A DNA stretch of 39,712 bases, from contig JANXAJ010000007.1 in assembly GCA_025062295.1 (NCBI GenBank), positions 21,589-61,300 of the forward strand, in the 5' to 3' direction. The notes below the pieces were generated by a model that was not told where the DNA came from, made no database searches, and saw only the letters and a list, made by a program, of their open reading frames with translations. This stretch comes from Bacteroidia bacterium. Lineage in GTDB: Bacteria; Bacteroidota; Bacteroidia; SpSt-205. Positions 18,062 through 29,000 of the stretch are shown piece after piece (the first letter of the stretch is position 1; each line of letters opens with the position of its first letter). The position numbers and the translations under genes are program-made.

Positions 18062-19249
18062 ATGGCGAAGGAAGTTTTTGTCCGAGACAAAGAACATGTA
18101 AATGTCGGCACAATCGGTCATGTGGACCATGGCAAAACCACATTGACTGCTGCTATTACAAAAGTCTTAGCCAAAAAAGGGCTAGCGCAGGAGCGAACCT
18201 ACGATTCTATTGACAATGCTCCCGAAGAGCGCGAGCGAGGGATTACAATCAATACTGCCCATGTGGAGTATAATAGCGACAAGCGCCATTATGCTCATAT
18301 TGACTGCCCAGGCCATGCTGATTATGTGAAAAACATGGTAACGGGTGCCGCTCAAATGGATGCGGCGATTCTCGTAGTGGCTGCCACAGATGGTCCTAAG
18401 GCTCAGACTCGCGAACATATTCTTCTTGCTCGTCAGGTAGGGGTGCCTTACATCGTGGTCTTCTTGAATAAGGTGGACATGGTGGATGATGAAGAACTTT
18501 TAGAGCTAGCGGAGATGGAGATTCGGGATCTTCTGAACTTTTATGGGTATCCTGGGGATACTACACCGATCATCCGCGGATCTGCTCTCGGCGCACTAAA
18601 TGGGGACCCCAAATGGGAAGCCAAAGTGTTAGAACTCATAGAGACGCTGGACACTTATATTCCTACTCCCCAGCGCATCATTGACAAGCCTTTTCTAATG
18701 CCTATAGAAGACGTAGTATCTATCACTGGACGCGGCACGGTAGTTACAGGACGAATTGAGCGGGGACGCATTCGGCTCAATGAACCAGTCGACATTGTGG
18801 GGCTTCGGGAGGAGAAACTGACCTCCGTAGTAACAGGCATTGAAATGTTTCGGAAGCTCTTAGAAGAAGGGCAAGCTGGTGATAATGTGGGGCTGCTTTT
18901 GCGTGGGATTGATAAAGACCAGGTGCGGCGAGGTATGGTCGTCTGCGCACCGAATACCGTTACCCCCCACAAGCGTTTCAAGGCTGAGGCTTATATTCTC
19001 ACCAAAGAAGAAGGAGGACGCCACACCCCCTTCACTACAGGGTATCGTCCCCAGTTCTTTTTCCGAACAGCGGATGTAACAGGTGTCATTACTCTTCCGC
19101 CAGATGTACCGATGGTGATGCCTGGAGACAATGTGAGCATAGAGGCGGAGCTTATTTACCCTATTGCAATGGAGAAAAACTTGCGCTTCGCTATCCGAGA
19201 GGGAGGGCGCACCATCGGTGCTGGTCAAGTAACGGAAATTTTAGACTAA
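18062..19249 (+). CDS. tuf: Elongation factor Tu
   Basis: [33 protein letters not shown]; full-length 395 aa. Confidence 0.99.
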   Translation: MAKEVFVRDKEHVNVGTIGHVDHGKTTLTAAITKVLAKKGLAQERTYDSIDNAPEERERGITINTAHVEYNSDKRHYAHIDCPGHADYVKNMVTGAAQMDAAILVVAATDGPKAQTREHILLARQVGVPYIVVFLNKVDMVDDEELLELAEMEIRDLLNFYGYPGDTTPIIRGSALGALNGDPKWEAKVLELIETLDTYIPTPQRIIDKPFLMPIEDVVSITGRGTVVTGRIERGRIRLNEPVDIVGLREEKLTSVVTGIEMFRKLLEEGQAGDNVGLLLRGIDKDQVRRGMVVCAPNTVTPHKRFKAEAYILTKEEGGRHTPFTTGYRPQFFFRTADVTGVITLPPDVPMVMPGDNVSIEAELIYPIAMEKNLRFAIREGGRTIGAGQVTEILD

Positions 19250-19254
19250 CTTTG
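19247..19254 (+). promoter_or_regulatory. Candidate -7 box TAACTTTG overlapping the tuf stop codon
   Basis: TAA of the box is the tuf stop; 9 nt before tRNA-Trp. Confidence 0.5.
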
Positions 19255-19263
19255 TCCCTTTAC

Positions 19264-19336
<73 letters not shown>

Positions 19337-19338
19337 CC

Positions 19339-19533
19339 ATGCGTGCCAAGCTCCTCAAGCTGTGGAAGGAATACTATGGAGAGTGGCGTGAAAAGGTGGA
19401 ATGGCCTTCCTTCCCTCAGCTTTTTAGTACGACAGTTACGGTGCTCGTAGGTAGCCTTCTTTTGGCTATCGTCATAGGATTGATTGATCTGGTTTTTAGC
19501 ACAGTGATGCGTGGTGTATATTCGCTCTTCTAA
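19339..19533 (+). CDS. secE: Preprotein translocase subunit SecE
   Basis: MRAKLLKLWKEYYGEWREKVEWPSFPQLFSTTVTVLVGSLLLAIVIGLIDLVFSTVMRGVYSLF; synteny tuf-trnW-secE-nusG. The ORF-track start at 19252 reads through the tRNA. Confidence 0.93.
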   Translation: MRAKLLKLWKEYYGEWREKVEWPSFPQLFSTTVTVLVGSLLLAIVIGLIDLVFSTVMRGVYSLF

Positions 19534-19537
19534 GGCA

Positions 19538-20080
19538 ATGGCGTGGTACGCAGTAAAGGTTCGCGTATCTCAAGAGAAAAAAGTCTCTGACCGAATTCGG
19601 CATGAACTGGCTCGGCAGGGAATGGAACATCAGGTCAAGGACATTCTCGTACCTGCGGAAAGGGTATTAGAGGAGCGCCGAGGAGCAAAAAAGCGAGAGA
19701 GAGAACGGGTCTTTCTGCCAGGATACCTCTTCTTAGAAGTAGCCTCAGATGAGTATTTACCTGAGCTGATGCAGATGCTGCGAGGAGTGCCCGACGTGAT
19801 GTATTTTGTCTCCCCTGCGCGAGGATCTCGTCCCATCCCATTGAGTGAAAGTGAAATTGCGCCTATTCTTTCTCGTGCCCGAGCGCTTACCCTCGCTTCA
19901 GAAGGAGTTGAGAGTTTTGAATCAGGACAGCTTGTGCGTATCGTAGAGGGACCCTTCTCGGGCTTTGAAGGGTATATCGCTGAGGTCTACCCTGAAAAGC
20001 AGCGCGTCCAAGTACGAGTCAAGATATTCAATCGGGAAACCCCTGTAGAACTTCCTTATTCCCATATTCAAAGGATATGA
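19538..20080 (+). CDS. nusG: Transcription termination/antitermination protein NusG
   Basis: [16 protein letters not shown]...[10 protein letters not shown]...[38 protein letters not shown]. Confidence 0.97.
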   Translation: MAWYAVKVRVSQEKKVSDRIRHELARQGMEHQVKDILVPAERVLEERRGAKKRERERVFLPGYLFLEVASDEYLPELMQMLRGVPDVMYFVSPARGSRPIPLSESEIAPILSRARALTLASEGVESFESGQLVRIVEGPFSGFEGYIAEVYPEKQRVQVRVKIFNRETPVELPYSHIQRI

Positions 20081-20505
20081 AAGAGGTAGCTGCCATTGTA
20101 AAGCTTCAAATCAAAGGAGGTCAAGCTAATCCTGCCCCTCCAATAGGGCCAGCTCTCGGCTCTAAGGGAGTCAATATCATGGAATTTTGCAAGCAGTTCA
20201 ACGCTCGCACCCAAGACCGCCCTGGTGAAGTGCTACCGGTGATTGTTACCATTTACAAGGATAAAAGCTTTGAGTTTGTCATCAAGACGCCTCCTACAGC
20301 TGAGCTGCTCAAAAAAGCAGCGAAGATAGAACGGGGGTCCGCTGAGCCTAACCGTAAAAAGGCGGGGAGTGTAACATGGGCTCAAATCCGTGAAATCGCT
20401 GAGAAAAAGATGCCTGATCTGAATTGTTATAGTATTGAAGCAGCTATGCGGATGGTAGCAGGGACCGCTCGTAGTTTGGGGCTTCTCATTTCGGACGAAA
20501 AGTAA
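20077..20505 (+). CDS. rplK: 50S ribosomal protein L11
   Basis: [32 protein letters not shown]. Confidence 0.98.
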   Translation: MKEVAAIVKLQIKGGQANPAPPIGPALGSKGVNIMEFCKQFNARTQDRPGEVLPVIVTIYKDKSFEFVIKTPPTAELLKKAAKIERGSAEPNRKKAGSVTWAQIREIAEKKMPDLNCYSIEAAMRMVAGTARSLGLLISDEK

Positions 20506-20508
20506 GCT

Positions 20509-21195
20509 ATGGCTCACCGTGGAAAGAAATACTTGACAGCTCTCAAGTCTATTGAATCTCGACCGTATCCTCTCACTGAGGCTATAGAGGTGCTGAAAAA
20601 GGTACGCTTTGAGCGCTTTGATGCTACATTTGAGCTGGCTGTGGACCTCAACATTGACCCTCGTCAAGCTAATCAGCTTGTTCGTGGCACTGTTACCCTT
20701 CCTCACGGAACAGGAAAGCCTGTCCGTGTGCTTGCCTTAGTGCCGCCAGACAAGGAAAAAGAGGCTCTGCAAGCAGGAGCAGACTATGCAGGATTGGATG
20801 AGTATCTGCCAAAGATTGAACAAGGCTGGCTTGACTTTGATGTAGTGGTCTGTACGCCTGATGTTATGCCAAAAGTCGCTCGTCTTGGAAAAATCCTCGG
20901 TCCTCGTGGCCTTATGCCTAATCCAAAAAGTGGCACAGTCACACCCGACATCACCCGAGCAGTGAAAGAGCTCAAAGCAGGGAAAATAGAGATTCGCAAC
21001 GATAAAACAGGAGTCGTTCATATCCCTATTGGCAAGGCTTCATTTGACACGCAAAAGCTTCGGGAAAATGCTGTAGAAGCTATAAAAGCGATTGAAGCTC
21101 TCCGCCCCCAAGGCGTCAAAGGCACTTATATCCTTTCAGTGTATCTTTCTACCACAATGAGTCCTTCTATCTTATTGGATCGGAATCGCCTATGA
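20509..21195 (+). CDS. rplA: 50S ribosomal protein L1
   Basis: LPHGTGKPVRVLAL, PRGLMPNPKSGTVTPDI. Confidence 0.98.
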   Translation: MAHRGKKYLTALKSIESRPYPLTEAIEVLKKVRFERFDATFELAVDLNIDPRQANQLVRGTVTLPHGTGKPVRVLALVPPDKEKEALQAGADYAGLDEYLPKIEQGWLDFDVVVCTPDVMPKVARLGKILGPRGLMPNPKSGTVTPDITRAVKELKAGKIEIRNDKTGVVHIPIGKASFDTQKLRENAVEAIKAIEALRPQGVKGTYILSVYLSTTMSPSILLDRNRL

Positions 21196-21731
21196 CACGA
21201 GAGGAAAAAACTCAAGTGATTGCAGAATTGACCGAACTCCTTCGGTCGGCTCCTGGGTTTTACCTTGTCAACCCTGGGCCGCTGAATGCAGCAGAGATGG
21301 GAGCATTTCGACGACGCCTTCATGAACAGGGGCTCCAGCTCCGAGTTGTGAAAAATACTCTTTTAGCTAAAGCTTTTAGGAATGTAGGCATAGTGCATAT
21401 GGAGGCTCTTGAGCCCGCCCTGCGAGAGATGACCGCCGTAGTGGTGTGCCAGCAAGACCCAAAGGTTCCAGCTCAGGTCTTAGAGGCTTTTCGGAAGGAA
21501 TCCAAAAAGGAGTATCCCATCCTCAAAGCTGCCTATGTAGAAGAGGCTATTTTCATTGGCGACCAACACTTAGAAGCACTAACTCAGCTCAAATCCAAAC
21601 GTGATCTTATTGCGGAGCTGATGGTTCGGCTCACCTCTCCGCTGAACCGACTCATGGGTGCCCTTCAGAGTGCAGGGCACACTCTCTCTGGTCTCATCAA
21701 GACTCTATCTGAACGAAATCACATATCGTAA
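21192..21731 (+). CDS. rplJ: 50S ribosomal protein L10
   Basis: FRRRLHEQGLQLRVVKNTLLAKAF; synteny. Confidence 0.96.
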   Translation: MTREEKTQVIAELTELLRSAPGFYLVNPGPLNAAEMGAFRRRLHEQGLQLRVVKNTLLAKAFRNVGIVHMEALEPALREMTAVVVCQQDPKVPAQVLEAFRKESKKEYPILKAAYVEEAIFIGDQHLEALTQLKSKRDLIAELMVRLTSPLNRLMGALQSAGHTLSGLIKTLSERNHIS

Positions 21732-21734
21732 CCT

Positions 21735-22118
21735 ATGGCTGACCTGAAAGCACTTGCAGAAACACTGGTGAATCTCACCGTCAAAGAGGTAAATGAATTA
21801 GCTATGATTTTAGAGCAGGAGTATGGGATCAAGCCAGCAGCAGCTGCTCCTGTCATGGTTGCAGCTGGACCCGCCGCTCCCGCTCAGGAAGCTCCAGCAC
21901 CCGTCAAGACGGAATTTGACGTCATCCTAAAAGCCCCTGGGGAAAGAAAACTGGATGTCGTCAAAGTCGTCAAAAACATTACGGGTCTGGGTCTGAAAGA
22001 AGCAAAGGAACTTGTTGACAAAGCCCCCCAACCTATTAAGGAAAAAATCTCCAAAGAAGAAGCCGAGCAAATCCGTCAGCAGCTTGCTGAATTAGGAGCT
22101 GACGTTGAGGTCAAATAA
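21735..22118 (+). CDS. rplL: 50S ribosomal protein L7/L12
   Basis: [44 protein letters not shown]. Confidence 0.98.
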   Translation: MADLKALAETLVNLTVKEVNELAMILEQEYGIKPAAAAPVMVAAGPAAPAQEAPAPVKTEFDVILKAPGERKLDVVKVVKNITGLGLKEAKELVDKAPQPIKEKISKEEAEQIRQQLAELGADVEVK

Positions 22119-22138
22119 GTGCGTGCTCCTACCTTTTG

Positions 22139-22181
22139 CTTCACCTTGATCCGAGCCTCCCTTCGAGGTGAAGGAGGGAGG
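22139..22181 (+). promoter_or_regulatory. Inverted-repeat leader between rplL and rpoB, possible attenuator or processing site
   Basis: CTTCACCT (22139-22146) / AGGTGAAG (22166-22173) 8-bp stem; overlapping competing hairpin CCTTC-GAGGT-GAAGG (22160-22174). Confidence 0.45.
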
Positions 22182-22209
22182 ATGATTTGGTTCTCTCCTA
22201 AATCCTGCT

Positions 22210-25200
22210 ATGAGTATGAATGAGAAGCGCCTTCGTTTTTCACGACACAGGGTAGCTGTCCCTGTGCCCGACCTTCTCTCTATTCAGTTAGATTCCTTCC
22301 GAAAATTCATGGATCTCTCCACACCCCCAGAGCGGCAGGAGTCCGAAGGGCTCTACAAGGCATTTAAAGAGCATTTCCCTGTCCGGGACAGTCGGGAGGA
22401 ATATGAGATGGACTTTGCAGGGTATGTTTTAGAGCCCCCTCGCTACACTCCAGAGGAGTGTAAAATACGCGGGCAAACCTATGGAGTTCAGCTCAAGGTC
22501 AAATTCACTTTGAGAGCACTTAAACCTGATAATACGGTCTTCACGCCAAAGGAAGAGTGGGTATATCTGGGGATTGTTCCCTATATGACTCCTCAAGGCA
22601 CTTTCATCGTAAATGGAGTAGAGCGGATAGTCATCAATCAGCTCCACCGTTCGCCAGGTATTCTTTTCACAGCAGCCTCTCGGACGGGAACAGCCGATAT
22701 GACTTTCGGGGCACGAGTTATTCCTCAGAAAGGCACATGGATTGAATTCGCAACAGATGCAACAGGCTATACGAGGGTATATTTTGACCGAAAGAAGGCT
22801 GTTCCTGTTACCTTGCTCTTACGAGCCATGGGGCTCAGTTCGGATGCAGAGATTGTGAGCTACTTTGGATTAGCGGACGAAGTCAAGCTAAGCCAAATCC
22901 GCTCCGAGAAGCATTTTGCTCCTTATGTAGGACGCAAGCTCGCAACTCGCATTTCCAGTGTTCATCAGCAGGATTATACTGATCCTGAGACGGGTGAGAC
23001 TTCTCGCGTCTCAAGGGTAGATACTATTTTTGAAGTGGGGCATATTTTGACCCCTCAAGATTGGGAGGTGCTACGGCAGCATCCCCTTATTGACACGCTC
23101 TACCTCATCAAGCCCGAATATGTAGATGAGAAACACATCATTTTAGCTACGCTGGCTCGGGACCCCAGTCATTCGCTTTCTTCTGCCTGTATAGAGATTT
23201 ACAAACTTTTGAGAGGAATAGAAAATGCGTCGGATGAAGAGGCGGCTCGGGCTTTCGTAGAGAAACAGGTACTATCGGATAAACGATACGATTTAGGGAC
23301 GGTCGGGCGATTTCAGCTCAATCGCAAGCTCTACGGAGAGCAGCGATATACAGACCCCATTCTGCGACTGGAAGACATTGCAGCGATTATCCGTCATCTT
23401 CAAAAGCTACTCCAACGAGAAGTAGAAGGTGATGAAGAGGACCACCTAAGCCATCGCCGAGTCCGAACGGTTGGCGAGCAGATCTACTTGCAGGTTTCCA
23501 CGGGAGTGGCTAGACTTGCCAGAACCATTCGCGAGAAAATGAGCACTTATGAATCGGAAGATTTTAGCCCTTCTGAAGTGATTACTCAGCGTCCTTTTCT
23601 TAGTGTGATTGGAGCCTTCTTTAGCCAAGGTCAGCTTAGCCAACTCTTAGATCAGACGAATCCCCTTTCAGAATTGGCTCATAAGCGGCGCATAACAGCT
23701 GTCGGACCAGGCGGGCTTTCTCGCGAACATGCAGGCTTTGAGGCCCGAGATGTGCACTACTCGCACTATGGCCGAATCTGTCCTATAGAGACTCCTGAGG
23801 GAGCGAATATCGGATTGATCAATTCCCTTGCCATTTACGCCCGAGTGAATGAGCTGGGCTTTATAGAGACGCCTTATCATCCCGTAGAAAAGGGAAAGCC
23901 TCGCTTTGATAAGGTGTCATATCTGGCTCCTGACCAAGATGAAAAGTATCCTATTGCGCCTTTGAGTCCCTTTCTGAATGGGCAACCTCCTTCTGAGCTG
24001 CAAGTGAGGTATGAAGGCGAATATCCAGAAGTACCTTTGGAGAAGGTTAGTTACACTGACGTTGCGACAGACCAACTCCTTGGACTTTCAGCGAGTCTTA
24101 TCCCTTTCTTAGAGCATGATGATGCTAACCGGGCTCTGATGGGCTCTAATATGCAGCGTCAAGCTGTGCCGCTCTTGCGCCCAGAAGCGCCAATTGTAGG
24201 GACTGGAATGGAAAAGCATGTAGCTCGCGACAGCCGTGTGCTGATCTATGCTGAATATCCAGGAGTTGTTGAGTATGTAGATGCAAAGCGGATAATGATT
24301 CGGTACGAGCGTCCTCCTGAAGAGGAGCTCGTCAGTTTTTCGCCCCCTGTCGTGTGTTATGAGATTCCAAAGTTTCGTCGCACGAATGAAAACACCTGCA
24401 TGAACCTAAAACCAATCGTACGGAAAGGACAGCGAGTGGAAAAAGGACAGCCCCTTGTTGAGGGATTCTCCATAGAAGGCGGAGAATTGGCTCTGGGCAA
24501 GAACCTATTAGTAGCTTTCATGCCTTGGCAAGGATACAACTTTGAAGATGCGATTGTGATTTCCCAGCGTCTAGTGCAGGATGATGTCTTGACTAGCATT
24601 ACAATCCAAGAATATGAGGCAGAAGTACGAGAAACCAAAGCTGGACCAGAGGAGCTGAGTCGGGAACTTCCAAATGAAAGTGAAGATAGAGTGCGATTTT
24701 TAGACGAGAATGGAATCGTGGCAGTTGGCACAGAGGTACGAGAAGGAGACATTCTGGTAGGGAAAGTAACCCCCAAGGGGCAAAGTGCTGAGCTCACTCC
24801 TGAAGAAAAGCTCCTTCGTCAGATTTTCGGAGAACGCAGTGCCGAAGTCAAAAGCACTCCCTTAGTTATGCCGCCAGCTTCCCACGGCTACGTCATTGCC
24901 ACCTACCTCTATCGCAAAGATCGTCGTCCCCCTACCACAGAAGAAAGACGCCAAAAAGAAAGAGAAATAGAGGAAAGACTCAATCAGCAGCTTCAGGAGC
25001 TGCGCCGACAAATGATACAGAAGCTTCTCGTCCTCTTAGAGGAGAAGAAGCTGGCAGAAGTTCGGAACAAATTTGGTAAGGATGTCTCTCCGCCCAACAA
25101 AAAGGTTACAGAGAAATGGCTTGCCTCACTCCGATTTGAAGACTTGAATCCAAGCGGATGGACGACCGACCCTCACACCAATGCCCTCATAGAACGGCTT

Positions 25201-26019
25201 TTTGAAAACTACATGGTCCTCTACAGCCGTTATCAGAGCGATGCTCAGCGGGAGAAACAATATCTCGGTTCAGGAGACGAGCTACCCCTGGGCGTCCTCA
25301 AAATGGCAAAAGTATATGTAGCTACAAAGCGAAAAATCAAGGTAGGGGATAAGTTAGCTGGACGCCACGGCAATAAGGGGGTTATCGCCAAGGTTGCTCC
25401 CATAGAAGACATGCCGTATTTAGAGGACGGGACGCCGGTAGATATTGTACTCAATCCGCTTGGGGTTCCTTCTCGTATGAATATCGGGCAGATCTACGAG
25501 GCTATCTTAGGATGGGCTGGTCAAAAGTTAGGAGTGAAATTTGAGGTGCCTCCTTTTGCAGGGGCCACTTACGAGGAAGTGAATGAGTGGCTTCAGCGGG
25601 CTGGACTTCCGCCTGATGGACGAGTGTATCTATACGATGGGCAAACGGGAGAACGCTTTGATCAGCCAGCGACAGTAGGAGTTATCTACATGCTCAAGCT
25701 GGATCACATGGTGGATGACAAGATGCACGCTCGCTCTGTCGGGCCGTATGGGGTGGTCACTTCTCAGCCGCTTGGGGGGCGCTCTCATTTTGGTGGCCAG
25801 CGCTTTGGCGAAATGGAAGTCTGGGCCTTGGAAGCCTTTGGCGCTGCAACCCTCCTCCAAGAAATGCTTACTATCAAGTCTGATGACATTGAGGGGCGAA
25901 TGAAGGCACACGAAGCGATCATCAAAGGGGAAAACATCTCTTATTTCGGCGTGCCTGATTCCTTCCAGGTCCTTGTCAACGAGCTACGCGGACTCTGCTT
26001 AGATGTCAAATTTGACTAA
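22210..26019 (+). CDS. rpoB: DNA-directed RNA polymerase subunit beta
   Basis: 1269 aa; RRITAVGPGGLSREHAGFEARDVHYSHYGRICPIETPEGANIGLI. Confidence 0.99.
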   Translation: MSMNEKRLRFSRHRVAVPVPDLLSIQLDSFRKFMDLSTPPERQESEGLYKAFKEHFPVRDSREEYEMDFAGYVLEPPRYTPEECKIRGQTYGVQLKVKFTLRALKPDNTVFTPKEEWVYLGIVPYMTPQGTFIVNGVERIVINQLHRSPGILFTAASRTGTADMTFGARVIPQKGTWIEFATDATGYTRVYFDRKKAVPVTLLLRAMGLSSDAEIVSYFGLADEVKLSQIRSEKHFAPYVGRKLATRISSVHQQDYTDPETGETSRVSRVDTIFEVGHILTPQDWEVLRQHPLIDTLYLIKPEYVDEKHIILATLARDPSHSLSSACIEIYKLLRGIENASDEEAARAFVEKQVLSDKRYDLGTVGRFQLNRKLYGEQRYTDPILRLEDIAAIIRHLQKLLQREVEGDEEDHLSHRRVRTVGEQIYLQVSTGVARLARTIREKMSTYESEDFSPSEVITQRPFLSVIGAFFSQGQLSQLLDQTNPLSELAHKRRITAVGPGGLSREHAGFEARDVHYSHYGRICPIETPEGANIGLINSLAIYARVNELGFIETPYHPVEKGKPRFDKVSYLAPDQDEKYPIAPLSPFLNGQPPSELQVRYEGEYPEVPLEKVSYTDVATDQLLGLSASLIPFLEHDDANRALMGSNMQRQAVPLLRPEAPIVGTGMEKHVARDSRVLIYAEYPGVVEYVDAKRIMIRYERPPEEELVSFSPPVVCYEIPKFRRTNENTCMNLKPIVRKGQRVEKGQPLVEGFSIEGGELALGKNLLVAFMPWQGYNFEDAIVISQRLVQDDVLTSITIQEYEAEVRETKAGPEELSRELPNESEDRVRFLDENGIVAVGTEVREGDILVGKVTPKGQSAELTPEEKLLRQIFGERSAEVKSTPLVMPPASHGYVIATYLYRKDRRPPTTEERRQKEREIEERLNQQLQELRRQMIQKLLVLLEEKKLAEVRNKFGKDVSPPNKKVTEKWLASLRFEDLNPSGWTTDPHTNALIERLFENYMVLYSRYQSDAQREKQYLGSGDELPLGVLKMAKVYVATKRKIKVGDKLAGRHGNKGVIAKVAPIEDMPYLEDGTPVDIVLNPLGVPSRMNIGQIYEAILGWAGQKLGVKFEVPPFAGATYEEVNEWLQRAGLPPDGRVYLYDGQTGERFDQPATVGVIYMLKLDHMVDDKMHARSVGPYGVVTSQPLGGRSHFGGQRFGEMEVWALEAFGAATLLQEMLTIKSDDIEGRMKAHEAIIKGENISYFGVPDSFQVLVNELRGLCLDVKFD

Positions 26020-26041
26020 TCCTAAACTTATATCATAACCT

Positions 26042-29000
26042 ATGGAACAAACGAAAACGCAGACAGCTTCGCGACATTCGGTTGTTACAATACCCGTTCC
26101 TATCCGTCGTGTAACTTTGGCACTGGCTTCTCCTGACCGCATTTTGGAATGGAGTCGAGGGGAAGTCGTACGAGCAGAAACAATTGACTACAGGACGCAT
26201 AAGCCCGAAATGGGTGGGCTCTTTTGCGAGCGTATTTTCGGTCCAGTCAAAGATTATGAATGTGCTTGCGGCAAGTATAAAGGGGCTCGGTATAAAGGCA
26301 TACGATGCGATCGCTGCGGTGTAGAGGTAATTGAAAAGAAGTGGCGGCGAGTTCGCATGGGACATGTCTCCCTCCAGGAACCCGTTGTTCATCCTTGGTA
26401 CTTCCGGCATAATCCATCTAAGCTTGGAGCCCTCCTCAACTACAACTCAAAGAAGCTGGAGCAAATCGTCTATTACGATCGGTATGTCGTGATAGAAGTG
26501 GGAGATGCGATTCATGTCATTAAGCAAGTGCGACGCAGCAAAGAGGCTCGGGACAGTAAAACAATAGAAGTTGGGGACCTTCTCACACCAGAGGAGTACC
26601 AAGAAATCCTCCGACTCTTACGCAATTTAGCGAAAGAGAATCCGGCTATTCGTCCCGAGTCTTTTGTTGCAAAAATGGGGGCTCAGGCGCTGGATATCCT
26701 GCTGAGTCGGCTAAATTTAGATAAGCTTTCGGCTGAATTGCGAGCTCAGTTAGAAAATGAAGTATCTGTCCAGCGCCGAAGCGATATTTTGCGTCGGCTC
26801 AAGACGGTAGAAGAGTTTCGGGCTGCCAATCGGCGCGTCGAAAACAGGCCTGAGTGGATGATTCTGCGGGTGATTCCGGTGGTTCCACCCGAGCTGCGCC
26901 CCCTTATTCCTCTGCCTGGGGGACGATTTACCGCCGCAGACCTCAATGACCTCTACAGGCGCCTTATCCAACGCAACAATCGCCTCAAGCGGATGATGGA
27001 AAACCGAACCCCCGAAATTCTCCTCAATAATGAGCGCCGCATGTTACAGGAATCTGTAGATGCTCTATTGGATAGTGCGCGCAAGCGCAATCAAACGCGA
27101 GCCTCCGCCGAAAGTGCCTCCGGACGCATTCTCCGCTCTTTGAGCGAAAATATCAAGGGTAAGCAGGGGCGTTTCCGTCAGAATCTCTTAGGTAAGCGGG
27201 TAGATTACTCAGGGCGCTCTGTTATTGTCGTAGGTCCTCACCTCAAGCTCCATGAATGTGGGCTTCCTAAAGACATGGCAGTAGAGCTATTCAAGCCTTT
27301 CATCATCCGAGACCTTCTGGCACAGCGGATAGCTCGGACTGAAAAAAGTGCTCGACGCTTAGTTGAACGGAAAGACCCCCGAATCTGGCCTATTTTAGAG
27401 AATGCACTGCAGGGACATCCAGTTCTCTTGAACCGAGCGCCAACCCTTCACCGTTTGGGTATCCAAGCCTTTCAGCCTCGCCTCGTTGAAGGTAAAGCCA
27501 TCCAACTGCATCCTCTCGTTTGCACAGGATATAATGCTGACTTTGACGGGGATCAAATGGCAGTGCATGTTCCCCTCAGTCAAGCTGCTATTATGGAGGC
27601 TCAAGTACTTCTGCTCTCCAGCCACAATATCCTTCACCCTGCTAATGGTGCCCCAATAGCTGTTCCTTCTCAAGACATGGTCTTGGGATTATATTACATC
27701 ACAAAGCTGCGCCGCGGAGCAAAAGGCGAAGGCATGAAGCTTGCCGACCCTCAGGATGCCCTTCAGGCATACGATGCAGGTAGAATAGACATGCACGCTA
27801 TTATTGAGGTAAGACTTCCTGTTGAGAAGGAGGTTTGGGTCCTCGGGGATGAACCAGAAGACAAATATCAGCAGATTATCGGACGATGGAAACGAATCAC
27901 TACTACAGTTGGACGAGTGATGTTCAATCAGACTCTTCCCCCTGAAATGCCATATGTGAATGGGCTTCTTACTAAAACTGCCATTCGGGATGTGATTATG
28001 GAGGTCTTTCGCCGAACAGATCACCGCCGCACCGCCGAGTTTTTGGATAAAATCAAAGAATTGGGCTTTCAGTCTGCCTTCAAAGGAGGACTTTCCTTTA
28101 CCCTCCACGATGTTATTGTTCCTTCCAATAGAGAACGACTTATTCAGGAGAGCTTCCAACGACGAGAAGAGATCCGTCAAGAATATGCGATGGGACTCAT
28201 CAGTGATGGAGAAAGGTATAACAAGATTATAGACCTCTGGACTCGCACTTCTAATGAGATTACAGACCAACTTATCCGAGAACTCAAAGTACATGAAGGA
28301 GGCTTCAACCCCATTTACATGATGATGCATTCAGGGGCTCGGGGCTCTCGAGAGCAGGTCAGGCAGTTATGCGCTCTACGAGGACTTATGAATAAGCCCC
28401 AACGCCGCTTGGGTGCTCGGGAAATTATTGAAACTCCTATCCTCTCTAGCTTACGAGAGGGCCTGAATGTGATAGAATACTTTATTTCCACTCACGGAGC
28501 CCGTAAAGGATTAGCTGACACTGCTCTCAAGACAGCCGATGCAGGCTATCTTACTCGTAAGTTAGTTGATGTTGCGCAAGATGTGGTGATTACGGAGGAA
28601 GACTGCGGAACGCTCCGAGGTCTGCGACTTACAGCTCTCTATGATGAGAACGAAGAGCTAATAGAAACGCTTGCCTTTCGGATTGCAGGTCGCTTCGCCC
28701 TAAATGACATTTATCATCCTCTCACAGGTGAGAAGCTCTGTGGTGCGAGTGAGGAGATTACTGATGAGATCGCTAAAGCCATAGAAGGGGCTGGCATAGA
28801 AGCAGTAGAGGTCCGCTCGCCCATTACCTGTGAAGCTGAACGAGGCATCTGCCAAAAGTGCTACGGACGCCACTTAGCCATTGGACGCTTAGTGGAAATC
28901 GGAGAGGCGGTAGGAATCATTGCTGCCCAATCCATCGGCGAACCAGGAACTCAGCTCACCCTCCGAACCTTTCACACAGGAGGAACCGCCCAGCGCATCA

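Noticed and set aside
20233-20706. 157-aa minus-strand ORF across rplK/rplA
   Set aside because: Antisense to two essential ribosomal protein genes; composition typical of spurious ORFs.
24357-24797. 146-aa minus-strand ORF inside rpoB
   Set aside because: Ser/Arg-rich antisense shadow of rpoB with no promoter or homology signal.
27689-28330. 213-aa minus-strand ORF inside rpoC
   Set aside because: Antisense to a highly conserved rpoC region; no recognisable motif, explained as a shadow ORF.
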